64,000 bases of DNA from Streptomyces sp. B1I3 (lineage in GTDB: Bacteria > Actinomycetota > Actinomycetes > Streptomycetales > Streptomycetaceae). The notes under the pieces are model-generated. The model was given only the letters and a program-made list of their open reading frames with translations, was not told the DNA's origin and did no database searches. Positions 57,419 through 64,000 of the stretch are shown piece by piece. A program made the translations under genes and the position numbers. The stretch's first letter is position 1. Every line of letters starts with the position of its first letter. The DNA lies in contig NZ_JAUSYD010000001.1 in assembly GCF_030816615.1 (NCBI RefSeq), positions 3,866,501 through 3,930,500 of the forward strand, read 5' to 3'.

Positions 57419-58174
57419 ATGTCTGAGCAACCGCCGTATCTCCGCATCGCCGACGAACTCCGGCGGCGCATCGCGGAGCACGTCTGGGAACCGGGTGACC
57501 GCCTCCCCTCCCGCGCCCAGATCGGCCAGGAGTGCGGCGTGGGCGAGAACGTGGTGCGCCGGGCACAGGAGTTGCTGATCTCCCAGGGTGTGCTGGAAGG
57601 CCGGGCCGGATCGGGCACATACGTCGCCGAACCTCGACAGCGAGTGCGGGTCGTCCGGTCATCGGCGCGCGAGCAGTCCAGCGAGTCGCCGTTCCGCGAG
57701 GACATGAAGGCCCTTCGCCGACAGAGCGACTGGGAGAGCCGGACCGACGCGAAGGTGCCGGCCCCGACGGAGATCGCGACGCGGCTCGGGATCGCCGAAG
57801 GTGAACTGTGCGTGCGGACGGTCTACGAGTTCCTGGCAGACGGCAGGCCAGTGCAGCTGTCGACGAGTTGGGAGCCGTACGACCTCACCGCCGGCACACT
57901 CGTCGTCCTCCCCGAGGGAGGGCCCCATGCCGGGGCGGGAGTCGTGAACCGCATGGCCGCAATCGGAGTCACCGTCAGCCATGCGGTAGAGCAGCCCGAA
58001 CCACGAAACGCGACCGCCGAGGAAGCATCGCTGCTCGGCATCCAGAAGGCCGCACTCGTGACGCACATCCGCCGGACGTACTACAGCGACCAAGGCCGTC
58101 CCGTAGAGACCGCTGACATCGTGGTGCCCGCAGCACACTGCGAGATCGTCTACGAGATCCCGATCAGTCGGTAG
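57419..58174 (+). CDS. GntR/HutC-family regulator of the AICE cargo cluster
   Basis: This 251-residue regulator has a winged helix at about residues 5-72 (YLRIADELRRRIAEHVWEPG, DRLPSRAQIGQECGVGENVV, RRAQELLISQGVLEGRAGSG). A UTRA domain follows from about 110 (VRTVYEFLADGRPVQLSTSW, then YSDQGRPVETADIVVPA). The ATG at 57419 follows TAGATT by 6 nt and no ribosome site is seen, so the mRNA is probably leaderless. Twin palindromes upstream suggest it represses itself and the divergent six-gene cluster. Confidence 0.87.
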   Translation: MSEQPPYLRIADELRRRIAEHVWEPGDRLPSRAQIGQECGVGENVVRRAQELLISQGVLEGRAGSGTYVAEPRQRVRVVRSSAREQSSESPFREDMKALRRQSDWESRTDAKVPAPTEIATRLGIAEGELCVRTVYEFLADGRPVQLSTSWEPYDLTAGTLVVLPEGGPHAGAGVVNRMAAIGVTVSHAVEQPEPRNATAEEASLLGIQKAALVTHIRRTYYSDQGRPVETADIVVPAAHCEIVYEIPISR

Positions 58175-58181
58175 TTCGAGG

Positions 58182-58391
58182 GTGGGGGCAGAGCAGGTGG
58201 ACGAGTCGGTGTCATGCCTGGAGTGTGGTCACGTACTGAAGACCGCAGGGCTGACGCTGGTGGGCCGCGAGGGTGGCGGGCGGGCGTGCCGTTCACTCTG
58301 GAAGTGCAGCGGGGGTCACATCTGGTGGCGGTGGGCGGACCAACCGGATGCGGTGCTGGAAGTCTGCCCTCTGCCGCAGCTCTTCCGGTGA
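58182..58391 (+). CDS. Small zinc-ribbon-like hypothetical protein
   Basis: This 69-residue protein has a CLECGHVL knuckle near the N-terminus and later cysteines in ACRSLWKCSGGHIWWRWADQ, a pattern suggesting a small zinc ribbon. The GTG at 58182 is 8 bp after the GntR stop, so it is probably co-transcribed. It is the last gene before the right att site. Role unknown. Confidence 0.65.
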   Translation: MGAEQVDESVSCLECGHVLKTAGLTLVGREGGGRACRSLWKCSGGHIWWRWADQPDAVLEVCPLPQLFR

Positions 58392-58447
58392 GCGCCACGG
58401 GAGCCGCCACGAACCGGGAACATGCCGGAAGCCGTGCCCCCCGCGTG

Positions 58448-58616
58448 CCCCTTCCGTGCCCGATAGACCGGGAAACCAGGGGGAACAACGGTGCCCGGCG
58501 GGGAACGGGCATGGCAAAGGCCCCCGACCATACCTACTGGTCAGGGGCCTCTCGCCTGCGGTGGGTGTGGGATTTGAACCCACGGTCACATCGCTGCGAC
58601 GACGGTTTTCAAGACC
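58448..58616 (-). repeat. Right direct repeat: tRNA-Ser(UGA) 3' fragment plus terminator (att junction)
   Basis: This is the second copy of the 169-bp block at 41951-42119; 58555-58616 is the identical 62-bp core. The tRNA part (58616-58559 on the minus strand) again starts at the anticodon stem. Beyond 58616 the sequence does not supply a tRNA 5' half, so this copy also is not an intact gene. It is therefore an internal junction, and a third att copy with the whole tRNA is expected beyond the window. CGTGCCC motifs cluster at 58437-58462. Confidence 0.86.
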
Positions 58617-59019
58617 GTGCAACCAATGACTGGCGTGCCTGGCTGACCTGCACTTCGAGCCGGCACCTCCCGCTATGTGCCCCTCCTGGCCCATACATGG
58701 CCCACAACCAGGCTGGCCGAACCAAGAAGCCCCCGGCAAGCTGCGCCTCCCCGTCGCGACGGGGCCTCCAAGGTCGAACTTCTTCGGTTTGCGGCTCAGC
58801 AGCCAGGTAGACACGAACCCCCAGGGGTTCCTTCGTTGATGCCCCTAGAGGACAGCGCGAGCCTGAGATCGGGAGCAGGCTTGGACTGCACAGCCCCGGC
58901 ACACGAGTCGCACTTGTAAGTTCTTCTCCACTAATACCCATCTCGAGGCGCCGTCATATAGACTGACGTAGCGTCACATAAGTGCACTCTAACACCCTCA
59001 AATGAGTTAGGTAGATTAC
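58617..59019. other. Non-coding left end of the second segment
   Basis: I see no supported gene in this 400-bp stretch. It has the GTGCCCC motif near 58677, a perfect 16-bp palindrome CCCCGTCGCGACGGGG (58749-58764) that could act as a terminator, and AT-rich sequence from about 58915 (for example 58962-59018) that should hold the promoter of the DUF262 gene. Confidence 0.5.
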
Positions 59020-60213
59020 GTGGATAACGTCGACGATATTGACCAGATCGACGATCAGATTGAAGATGAAATTGAGGATGAAGAGTCAGCAGAGGGGGTT
59101 GAGCCCGAGGAGCGCATCTTCAGGAATATTACGAGTTTCACGGTCGATTGGTCTGCCACAACAGTAATGGAGAGGATGGAGAAAGGGGCTATTGATGTCT
59201 CTCCCCCTTACCAGCGCAAGCCTGTCTGGAACGACCAAAAAATTTGGAGATTCCTTGAATCTCTCATGCTTGGTATCCCTGTACCACAGTTGGTTTTGGC
59301 AGCCAAAAAAGATGCGCGAGGAAAGTTCGTTGTGCTGGATGGAAAGCAGCGCCTCCTGGCTATCCAACATGCCTCCAACTTGATGAAGAATCCGAGCATC
59401 AAAAAGTTTCCGAAGCTCGAAATTTTGACTGCTTTGCACGGAAAAACTCTCGCACAAATCCTTGAAGACTCGGAAATGAACGAGCACTGGGAAAGCCTCC
59501 TGTCTCAGCCAATCCGTACCGTCGTAGTTCAGGGATACACCGATGAAAGGGCTCTGCACTCGATCTTCCACCGCCTCAATCAAAATAGCGTGAGCCTCTC
59601 CTCTCACGAGCTGAGGCGCGCGCTAAACTGGAACGATTTCATGGACTGGCTAGACCATTTTTCCGCAGACTCAGACGAAATCAAGCGAGCACGGCGAATC
59701 AAAAAGGCCGACTTCAGGATGCGAGATGCAGAGAGCGTCTTGCGTCATCTTGCCTTTTCGCGACGCTTCGACGATTACAGGGGAGACCTGCGCAAGTTCC
59801 TGGACGAGGAGGCTAAGTTGGGCGGCAAGAATTGGACCGCACTGAAGGAGGAGTATACGCGGCGCGGGGAAGATCTCAATCTTGCCATTTCGGCTAGCTT
59901 TGACGTATTTGGGCCTGACGCCTTCCTGCGTTTCACTCCGGGCGGGTTTATTCGTCGGTTCAACGCTCCCCTCTTCGATGTCATGACGGCCAGCTTGCGA
60001 GTACCGGAGATCAGGGAAGCTTGCTTGAGCGCCGATCATGAACTACTTCGTAGCGGCATGAAAGAACTCTGCGTTACCGATCCTTTCATCCAGTACATCA
60101 CGTCGACGACTAAGTCGGGTACCGCAGTCACCGGGCGATTTACGATTTGGGCTAATTTTATTCAACGCCTCACGGGTGTTAGTGATGTTCTCACTAAGAT
60201 GACGAGCCCGTGA
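59020..60213 (+). CDS. DUF262-domain (ParB/GmrSD-like) protein
   Basis: This 397-residue protein has a very acidic N-terminus (about 30 residues, IDQIDDQIEDEIEDEESAEG) and then a DUF262 domain: PPYQRKPVWNDQKIWRFLES at 62-81 and the catalytic-type VLDGKQRLLAI with D107-G-K-Q-R111. The same fold forms the nucleotide-hydrolysing half of GmrSD type IV restriction enzymes. The C-terminal part has no GmrS nuclease motif; that function may lie in the HEPN-like gene that overlaps its stop. GTG start at 59020; the ribosome site is weak. Lower GC than the chromosome. Confidence 0.82.
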   Translation: MDNVDDIDQIDDQIEDEIEDEESAEGVEPEERIFRNITSFTVDWSATTVMERMEKGAIDVSPPYQRKPVWNDQKIWRFLESLMLGIPVPQLVLAAKKDARGKFVVLDGKQRLLAIQHASNLMKNPSIKKFPKLEILTALHGKTLAQILEDSEMNEHWESLLSQPIRTVVVQGYTDERALHSIFHRLNQNSVSLSSHELRRALNWNDFMDWLDHFSADSDEIKRARRIKKADFRMRDAESVLRHLAFSRRFDDYRGDLRKFLDEEAKLGGKNWTALKEEYTRRGEDLNLAISASFDVFGPDAFLRFTPGGFIRRFNAPLFDVMTASLRVPEIREACLSADHELLRSGMKELCVTDPFIQYITSTTKSGTAVTGRFTIWANFIQRLTGVSDVLTKMTSP

Positions 60214-60923
60214 TGGCAAGCATCACGAGGCGGCTAAAGCGACTGAGGGCCAGAGAGCGAGTTCTGCAACTCAATCTACTCGGCCCACCTAACACGTGGA
60301 ATTCGTCCTTGGGCCTGCCCCCAAGCACGCAAGAGCAGGACTGCGCACTTGCTTATAGAGTGCTGATGCATGCCGAAATCGAGAGATTTTTAGAGGAACT
60401 ACTGTCTTGCGCCGTAGCCAGCAGTAAGTACATCCACTCACAACTCGGGCATGTGACCGAGGCTGGTGCAGCCGCAATGGTTCATCATCAATCTAGGGGA
60501 TTTCTTGAAGGTAGGAAAGACTCGACCCCCTACTACCTGAGTAGGGGGCGAATCCTGGCTGACATGCCGAAGAGACTTGAAGACGCTATACAGTCGATCG
60601 AATTGTCGGTTGTGGCTGGAAATAACGGAATCAAAAAGCACGACATTAGAAGGCTAATGGGCTGGATTGGCATCGACACTTCAGAAATTGACGCAACCCT
60701 TGTCGCGGCACTGGAAGCATTTGGTTCCGAACGAGGTGACGCCGCCCACCTAAGTCGACGTGAAATCTGGCGTCGATTCAATGGAAAATACGTTCATGCG
60801 CAAATAGCAAAAGTGAGGCGACTGCCTGCACCATCCGACGAAGTAGTCGCAGTCCATGCTGTTCTGCAACTGCTTCCTGCGCTGGATCGTCTAGTTCAGG
60901 TGAGGGCACGCAAGGCGATCTAG
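60210..60923 (+). CDS. HEPN-like protein coupled to the DUF262 gene
   Basis: This 237-residue all-helical protein contains R175-x4-H180 in GSERGDAAHLSR, which fits the Rx4-6H catalytic motif of HEPN ribonucleases of the RiboL-PSP/MAE_28990-like type often encoded beside DUF262 proteins. The N-terminal part has LAYRVLMHAEIERFLEELLS, a typical HEPN helix. The GTG at 60210 (or ATG at 60213) overlaps the DUF262 stop, so the two are translationally coupled. A two-component anti-phage or toxin-like system is inferred from this pairing. Confidence 0.72.
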   Translation: MMASITRRLKRLRARERVLQLNLLGPPNTWNSSLGLPPSTQEQDCALAYRVLMHAEIERFLEELLSCAVASSKYIHSQLGHVTEAGAAAMVHHQSRGFLEGRKDSTPYYLSRGRILADMPKRLEDAIQSIELSVVAGNNGIKKHDIRRLMGWIGIDTSEIDATLVAALEAFGSERGDAAHLSRREIWRRFNGKYVHAQIAKVRRLPAPSDEVVAVHAVLQLLPALDRLVQVRARKAI

Positions 60924-61061
60924 TGCAGGAAATAACCCAAGAAATAATGGAAGGCACACTTGTAGCTTTTCATGACAGCAGTGTCACCGTGCATTCAACT
61001 TCCACACCTGCCGAAGAAGGAACGACAAAGAACAGGACAACGAGCGCCGGTAACTGAAGCT

Positions 61062-61982
61062 CTACTGGACAACGTTGTTTCGGTGCCAGGCGAAGTAGGG
61101 TGCCCGGTGTTCGCTGTACCCACCGACCGATTTACCAGCGAGCTGGTCGGCGGCTTCCTTGAGTGCGAGGTGCTCGCCAGCCTTCCCGCTGACAGCTACG
61201 TGGCCGGTTTCGGTGACGTAAATGTAGCCGTGCTCGAAGAGTTCGTCGCAGCCCAGGAGGCATGCCGGCATGATGTTCGACAACTGCAGGCGCTCTTCGC
61301 GACTGGCCTGGCTGCGGCGCTTGATGTGAGCGGCCCGGATGAAGCGGACCGGGAGGTGACGTCCGCACAAGGCACAGGTGAAAGTGTCGGCACCGTCGAG
61401 CATCTTCTTGCGGAGCTTGCTCTGCTCACGGCGGACCAGAACTTCAACAAGCGCGCTGTCAGCGCCGGCATGCGTCACGGCTCCCGGTTCGTGGGGAAGC
61501 TGCTGCTGCTCGCCTTCGTCTGTAGTCGGCAGCTCGGTGACGAACTCGGCGAGCGCGGCAGCCCCGGGGTAGACAAGCGCCGCGCCCTGCTTGTTGGCGG
61601 ACAGTCGGAGTGCTTCGGCGGCCTGGTCACCGAGGGTCGCTCCAGTGACGTTGGCTTCGTCGGCGAGGAGATCGATGCCGATGCGCTCGGGGTAGGTGTC
61701 GTCGGGCCAGACCTGTGTGGAGTCCCGAAAATAGGACTGGGTGATCTGGGTGACAATGACGCGCTTGAGAATGGCGTTGGCCCAACCGCCAGCAGGGACG
61801 CGGGCCTGCGGGCCGATGTGGGCGAGGACGAGGTAGTCGCCTACCTCGAGGCTCTGGACGTCGGGGCGGCCGGTTGCACGGTCGAGGGTGGCGCTCTTCC
61901 ATCCCCACAGTCCGCAGTCGAGGCCGATCTCGAGGTTCTTCTTCGAGGGCGCGGGGACGTAGATGTACGCGGTCTTCGGCAT
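61062..61982 (-). CDS. EVE-like domain fused to HNH nuclease, probable modification-dependent restriction enzyme
   Basis: This 306-residue protein has an N-terminal half that resembles an EVE/YTH-type modified-base reader (GLWGWKSATLDRATGRPDVQ, VGDYLVLAHIGPQARVPAGG, RVIVTQITQSYFRDSTQVW). Its C-terminus is an HNH nuclease: C203-x2-C206, FIRAAHIKRRS with H219, SNIMPACLLGCDELFEHGYI with N236, C241, C245 and H251. Such fusions cut DNA that carries modified bases. The ATG at 61982 begins MPKTAYIYVPAPSKKNLEIG. It lies downstream of the SRA-HNH gene on the same strand, 185 bp away. Confidence 0.78.
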   Translation of the reverse strand: MPKTAYIYVPAPSKKNLEIGLDCGLWGWKSATLDRATGRPDVQSLEVGDYLVLAHIGPQARVPAGGWANAILKRVIVTQITQSYFRDSTQVWPDDTYPERIGIDLLADEANVTGATLGDQAAEALRLSANKQGAALVYPGAAALAEFVTELPTTDEGEQQQLPHEPGAVTHAGADSALVEVLVRREQSKLRKKMLDGADTFTCALCGRHLPVRFIRAAHIKRRSQASREERLQLSNIMPACLLGCDELFEHGYIYVTETGHVAVSGKAGEHLALKEAADQLAGKSVGGYSEHRAPYFAWHRNNVVQ

Positions 61983-62167
61983 GCTGCTCCTGCACTCGGG
62001 CCTCCCGGGCGGGAGGGTTCAGTGGCGGTTGGCTCCTCTGGTCCGGTGCCCGGCTCGTGCCGGTGGAGAGGAATTTCGTCGCTCGGCACCACTGGCGTCG
62101 CCAGCAGGCGGGGCGGGAGCTCCCCGCACTCGCCGCAGGCGCCAGCCGCTTGCCTGCGGTCGAGAAC

Positions 62168-63073
62168 TTACTGACGCCACCGCTCACGGTGCAGGGCTAC
62201 GCAGCCAGGATTGATGCCGTGCTTGGGGGAGGTTCTCAGCTTTCCTGTTGCCTTGCCGTCCCGAAGAATGGTGAGGTTGTCAGCGAGGACGATGGCGCCT
62301 CCATCGAAGAGGACGTGGCAGGTCGGGCACAGGCAGAGCACGTTGTCGGTCGTATCGGGACCGTTGTGTGGGCTGCCGAGGGCCTGGATATGGGCACCCT
62401 CGCTGTACTTACCTCCGGGCAGTTCAACCGTTAGGCCACACACCTGGCAGGCGTGATCGTGCCACTCCTTCACCTGTCGTTTCACAGCGCTACTGCGGAC
62501 AATGCGCTGAACGCTGGTGGTCACACGCTCTGGTGTGTCATTACCGGCCGGCGGCTGCGTCGTGCTCCCACCTGCGGGCGTAGGTTCCACAACAGGCAGT
62601 GCCTGTTGGACCGTCACCGGGATCGGGGTGTCCTCGTACGCCTCCATGCGGAACTGCCAAATCAAGAAGCCATCGATGCCCTGCGTACTGCCGTAGCTCG
62701 TGACGCGGTAAAGGCCGTCGTATCGGTACCCCTTCAAAGGCGCGTACGGCGAGCCTTTGTGCGCTCCGCGGACGACACGTACGGGAAGACCCTCAAGATG
62801 GCTGGTCACCAGAGCCGCGTTGCCACTGTCATCGAGGCTCTGGTCCGATACCTGGTTCCCGGAGTCATCGCGTCCACCGTGTCCCGTGTAGACGATGACA
62901 TCCCCGAAGTCCTGATCATCTTTGTAGCCGCCAGACACGACGATGGACTCGGCACCTTCCCTCTTGGTGCCACAGATCCCTGCCTGGAAGGGACGGTGGA
63001 CGCCGGCAGCAGCAGCAAGCTTCCGGGTGTTGTACGCCTGGCCAACCTGAACGTTGGGCACGTCACCAATCAT
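62168..63073 (-). CDS. SRA-YDG domain fused to HNH nuclease, type IV-like restriction enzyme
   Basis: This 301-residue protein has an SRA/YDG base-flipping domain at about residues 1-145 (GDVPNVQVGQAYNTRKLAAA, KDDQDFGDVIVYTGHGGRDD, VRVVRGAHKGSPYAPLKGYR, YDGLYRV). The HNH domain (about 200-300) has C209-x2-C212, H228 in YSEGAHIQALG, N244 and the CPTCH end. SRA-HNH proteins recognise 5-methyl- or hydroxymethylcytosine and cleave nearby. The ATG at 63073 has AAGG upstream; the open frame to 63373 overlaps the divergent gene and has no family sequence. Confidence 0.88.
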   Translation of the reverse strand: MIGDVPNVQVGQAYNTRKLAAAAGVHRPFQAGICGTKREGAESIVVSGGYKDDQDFGDVIVYTGHGGRDDSGNQVSDQSLDDSGNAALVTSHLEGLPVRVVRGAHKGSPYAPLKGYRYDGLYRVTSYGSTQGIDGFLIWQFRMEAYEDTPIPVTVQQALPVVEPTPAGGSTTQPPAGNDTPERVTTSVQRIVRSSAVKRQVKEWHDHACQVCGLTVELPGGKYSEGAHIQALGSPHNGPDTTDNVLCLCPTCHVLFDGGAIVLADNLTILRDGKATGKLRTSPKHGINPGCVALHRERWRQ

Positions 63074-63296
63074 GGTCACAGCCTTGCATGGAGCACTGAC
63101 AGTCACTCGAGGCTGAGCCAGGCGGAGCGGCGCGTACGGCGCTGAGCGATGAGGCCCGCCTGCGGCGGTTACGCCCGCAGGAGCAGGCGATGCCTGCCCG
63201 CTTGAACGCGCGATGCCGGTCTGCGACGTGCCAGTGACTTGCCGTAATGACTGTGCGATCATCGATCTACGTGTGTCGAACCCGGGGGTGGGGCTA

Positions 63297-64000
63297 GTGC
63301 GCTTTAGCGAAACGTTCAACATCACTCGCACCGAGGAAGACGATTGGTTCGATCCGCTGCTGCTGGCAGACACGAATCTTTGCGTTGACCCCTTCCTGAT
63401 CTATGATGATAAAACTGATTTTTGGGCCCTTGCGCATGACGATATGATCGATTTCTTCGTCATGGTTCTCGCGATGGTAAAGAGGGCCAATGGAAACGAG
63501 AAGTCCCCCTCTTGGGCCAAGGCTAAGTCCCTACTCCTCTTTCCGGAACCGGATGAGTTCTGCCTAGGGGTTACCGAGGGAAGCCCAAAAGGTTCAGGTG
63601 CCGGGAAAGGGCTCCAGGGGCCAATGCTCGCTAGCGCGAAGGTCGCGGTTCGACATGACATGGAATCTGTTGAACACATCGAAGAACTCGTTCTCTTTCA
63701 GGAGGGAATGGGGCTCGATCGCATCAGCGACATGGTCTGCAACGTTCTAAAGGCCCACTTCATCACATACACGCAGAGGATCGCCAAGAGGCATTCTGTC
63801 GAGATGGTGAAGATTAGAGTCCGGCACTCCTCTTGGGATGAGAAGAGCGCCAAATGGCGCGACGAACTGGTTGAACTTCCGCGTAATCCTTACACTGGGT
63901 CGGCAGTTCTGCTGACACCGGCACGCTTCCTTCGCGAGCTGCTCACCATCGGACCTGATGACTTCTGGGACTGGGCGTGGCGCCAGGAGCCCGAAACACT
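63297..64000 (+). CDS. Unrecognised protein of the defence segment, cut by the window end
   Basis: An open frame from the GTG at 63297 runs off the window after 234 codons. It starts VRFSETFNITRTEEDDWFDP and continues LLLADTNLCVDPFLIYDDKT, MIDFFVMVLAMVKRANGNEK, FPEPDEFCLGVTEGSPKGSG and ISDMVCNVLKAHFITYTQRI. GGGTGGGG precedes the start. The acidic DDWFDP opening and the FCLGVTEG and Gly-rich LQGPMLAS segments look conserved, but I cannot name the family. It lies divergent from the SRA-HNH gene among defence-type genes and has the same lower GC, so a defence role is a reasonable guess only. Confidence 0.7.
   Translation, partial: MRFSETFNITRTEEDDWFDPLLLADTNLCVDPFLIYDDKTDFWALAHDDMIDFFVMVLAMVKRANGNEKSPSWAKAKSLLLFPEPDEFCLGVTEGSPKGSGAGKGLQGPMLASAKVAVRHDMESVEHIEELVLFQEGMGLDRISDMVCNVLKAHFITYTQRIAKRHSVEMVKIRVRHSSWDEKSAKWRDELVELPRNPYTGSAVLLTPARFLRELLTIGPDDFWDWAWRQEPET

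Larger units (their letters stand above)
42058..58616. mobile_element. pSAM2-type actinomycete integrative and conjugative element (AICE)
   Basis: A 16.5-kb element is bounded by identical 62-bp repeats in tRNA-Ser(UGA). It carries a tyrosine integrase, excisionase, rolling-circle-type Rep, Spd/DUF2637 spread proteins, a TraB-type DNA translocase, an SCO3933-family protein in the Pra position, a KorSA-like GntR repressor and a Pif-like Nudix protein. These are in the order known for pSAM2. Cargo genes lie between 50884 and 58391. All backbone genes look intact, so excision and transfer are plausible. Confidence 0.9.
58617..64000. mobile_element. Second integrated segment with defence genes, right end beyond window
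   Basis: The segment begins exactly at the second att copy and has a distinctly lower GC content and different codon use from the chromosome. Its first 70 bp contain GTGCCCC like the arm-site region of the AICE left end (CCGCTATGTGCCCCT against CCGCTACGTGCCCCT). No integrase or transfer gene is visible before the window ends. A tandem element or CIME-like passenger using the same tRNA is the best reading. Confidence 0.6.

Noticed and set aside
58609..58941. A 110-codon minus-strand frame across the second att copy
   Set aside because: It reads through the tRNA fragment and the GTGCCCC region, has no domain and no ribosome site.
63074..63373. N-terminal extension of the SRA-HNH gene to 63373
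   Set aside because: The extra 100 residues are Ser/Gly/Pro-rich without family similarity and overlap the divergent gene starting at 63297.
1..64000. CRISPR arrays or rRNA operons
   Set aside because: No regularly spaced direct repeats of CRISPR size and no rRNA-like sequence were seen.

Overview
The window is chromosomal DNA of a Streptomyces or close relative. The left two thirds is very GC-rich with strong third-position GC. Starts are often GTG, several genes look leaderless with a TANNNT box 6-8 nt before the start codon, and the families are typical of the genus (SigB/F/G-type sigma factors, a subtilisin-inhibitor-like protein, SigE-type and ECF42-type sigma factors, DUF2637). From memory, the order upp / tadA-associated / tadA / tandem sigma factors resembles the sigF-sigN neighbourhood of S. 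coelicolor; this was not checked.

Positions 1-41950 read as ordinary chromosome. They hold: the end of a cobalamin operon (cobL, cobM); an ECF42 sigma factor with its DGPF/YciI partner; DNA repair and secreted peptidase genes; upp and tadA with tRNA-Ser(CGA); tandem sigF-like and sigN-like genes; a decayed Tn3-family transposon (transposase fragment, res-like palindrome, resolvase fragment) abutting a broken TetR gene; a MarR/MFS/YceI group in which transporter and YceI protein share carboxypeptidase-regulatory-like repeats; a two-component system upstream of a GT2-GtrA and a GT39 glycosyltransferase; an amidohydrolase; two tRNAs; a subtilisin inhibitor; a 1.4-kaa PAS/pseudokinase/pseudoreceiver protein; an acyl-CoA synthetase; a SigE-type sigma factor; a small secreted protein; and a prim-pol gene with a LexA-box-like palindrome.

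Positions 42058-58616 are an actinomycete integrative and conjugative element (AICE) of the pSAM2 type. It lies between two direct repeats that both contain only the 3' part of a tRNA-Ser(UGA), 62 bp identical inside a 169-bp near-identical block. The minus-strand backbone is: Pra-position SCO3933-family protein, TraB-type FtsK/SpoIIIE translocase, Spd/DUF2637 spread proteins, rolling-circle Rep, excisionase and tyrosine integrase, with ATGA/GTGA overlaps. A KorSA-like GntR repressor and a Pif-like Nudix protein face each other at shared operators. The cargo is a 1121-aa NLR-like protein (Cap4/DUF4297-type nuclease, NB-ARC ATPase, TPRs) of lower G+C, plus a six-gene overlapping regulator cluster controlled from a CTAGTnnACTAG palindrome pair.

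From 58617 to the window end is a second, lower-GC segment that starts directly at the second att copy. Neither att copy carries the 5' half of the tRNA, so I infer a second element in tandem, with the intact tRNA-Ser beyond the window. Its visible genes look like a defence island: DUF262 plus a HEPN-like protein, an EVE-like/HNH nuclease, an SRA-YDG/HNH nuclease, and an unrecognised gene cut by the window edge. No integrase is visible in this part, so it may be a CIME-like passenger mobilised by the adjacent AICE.
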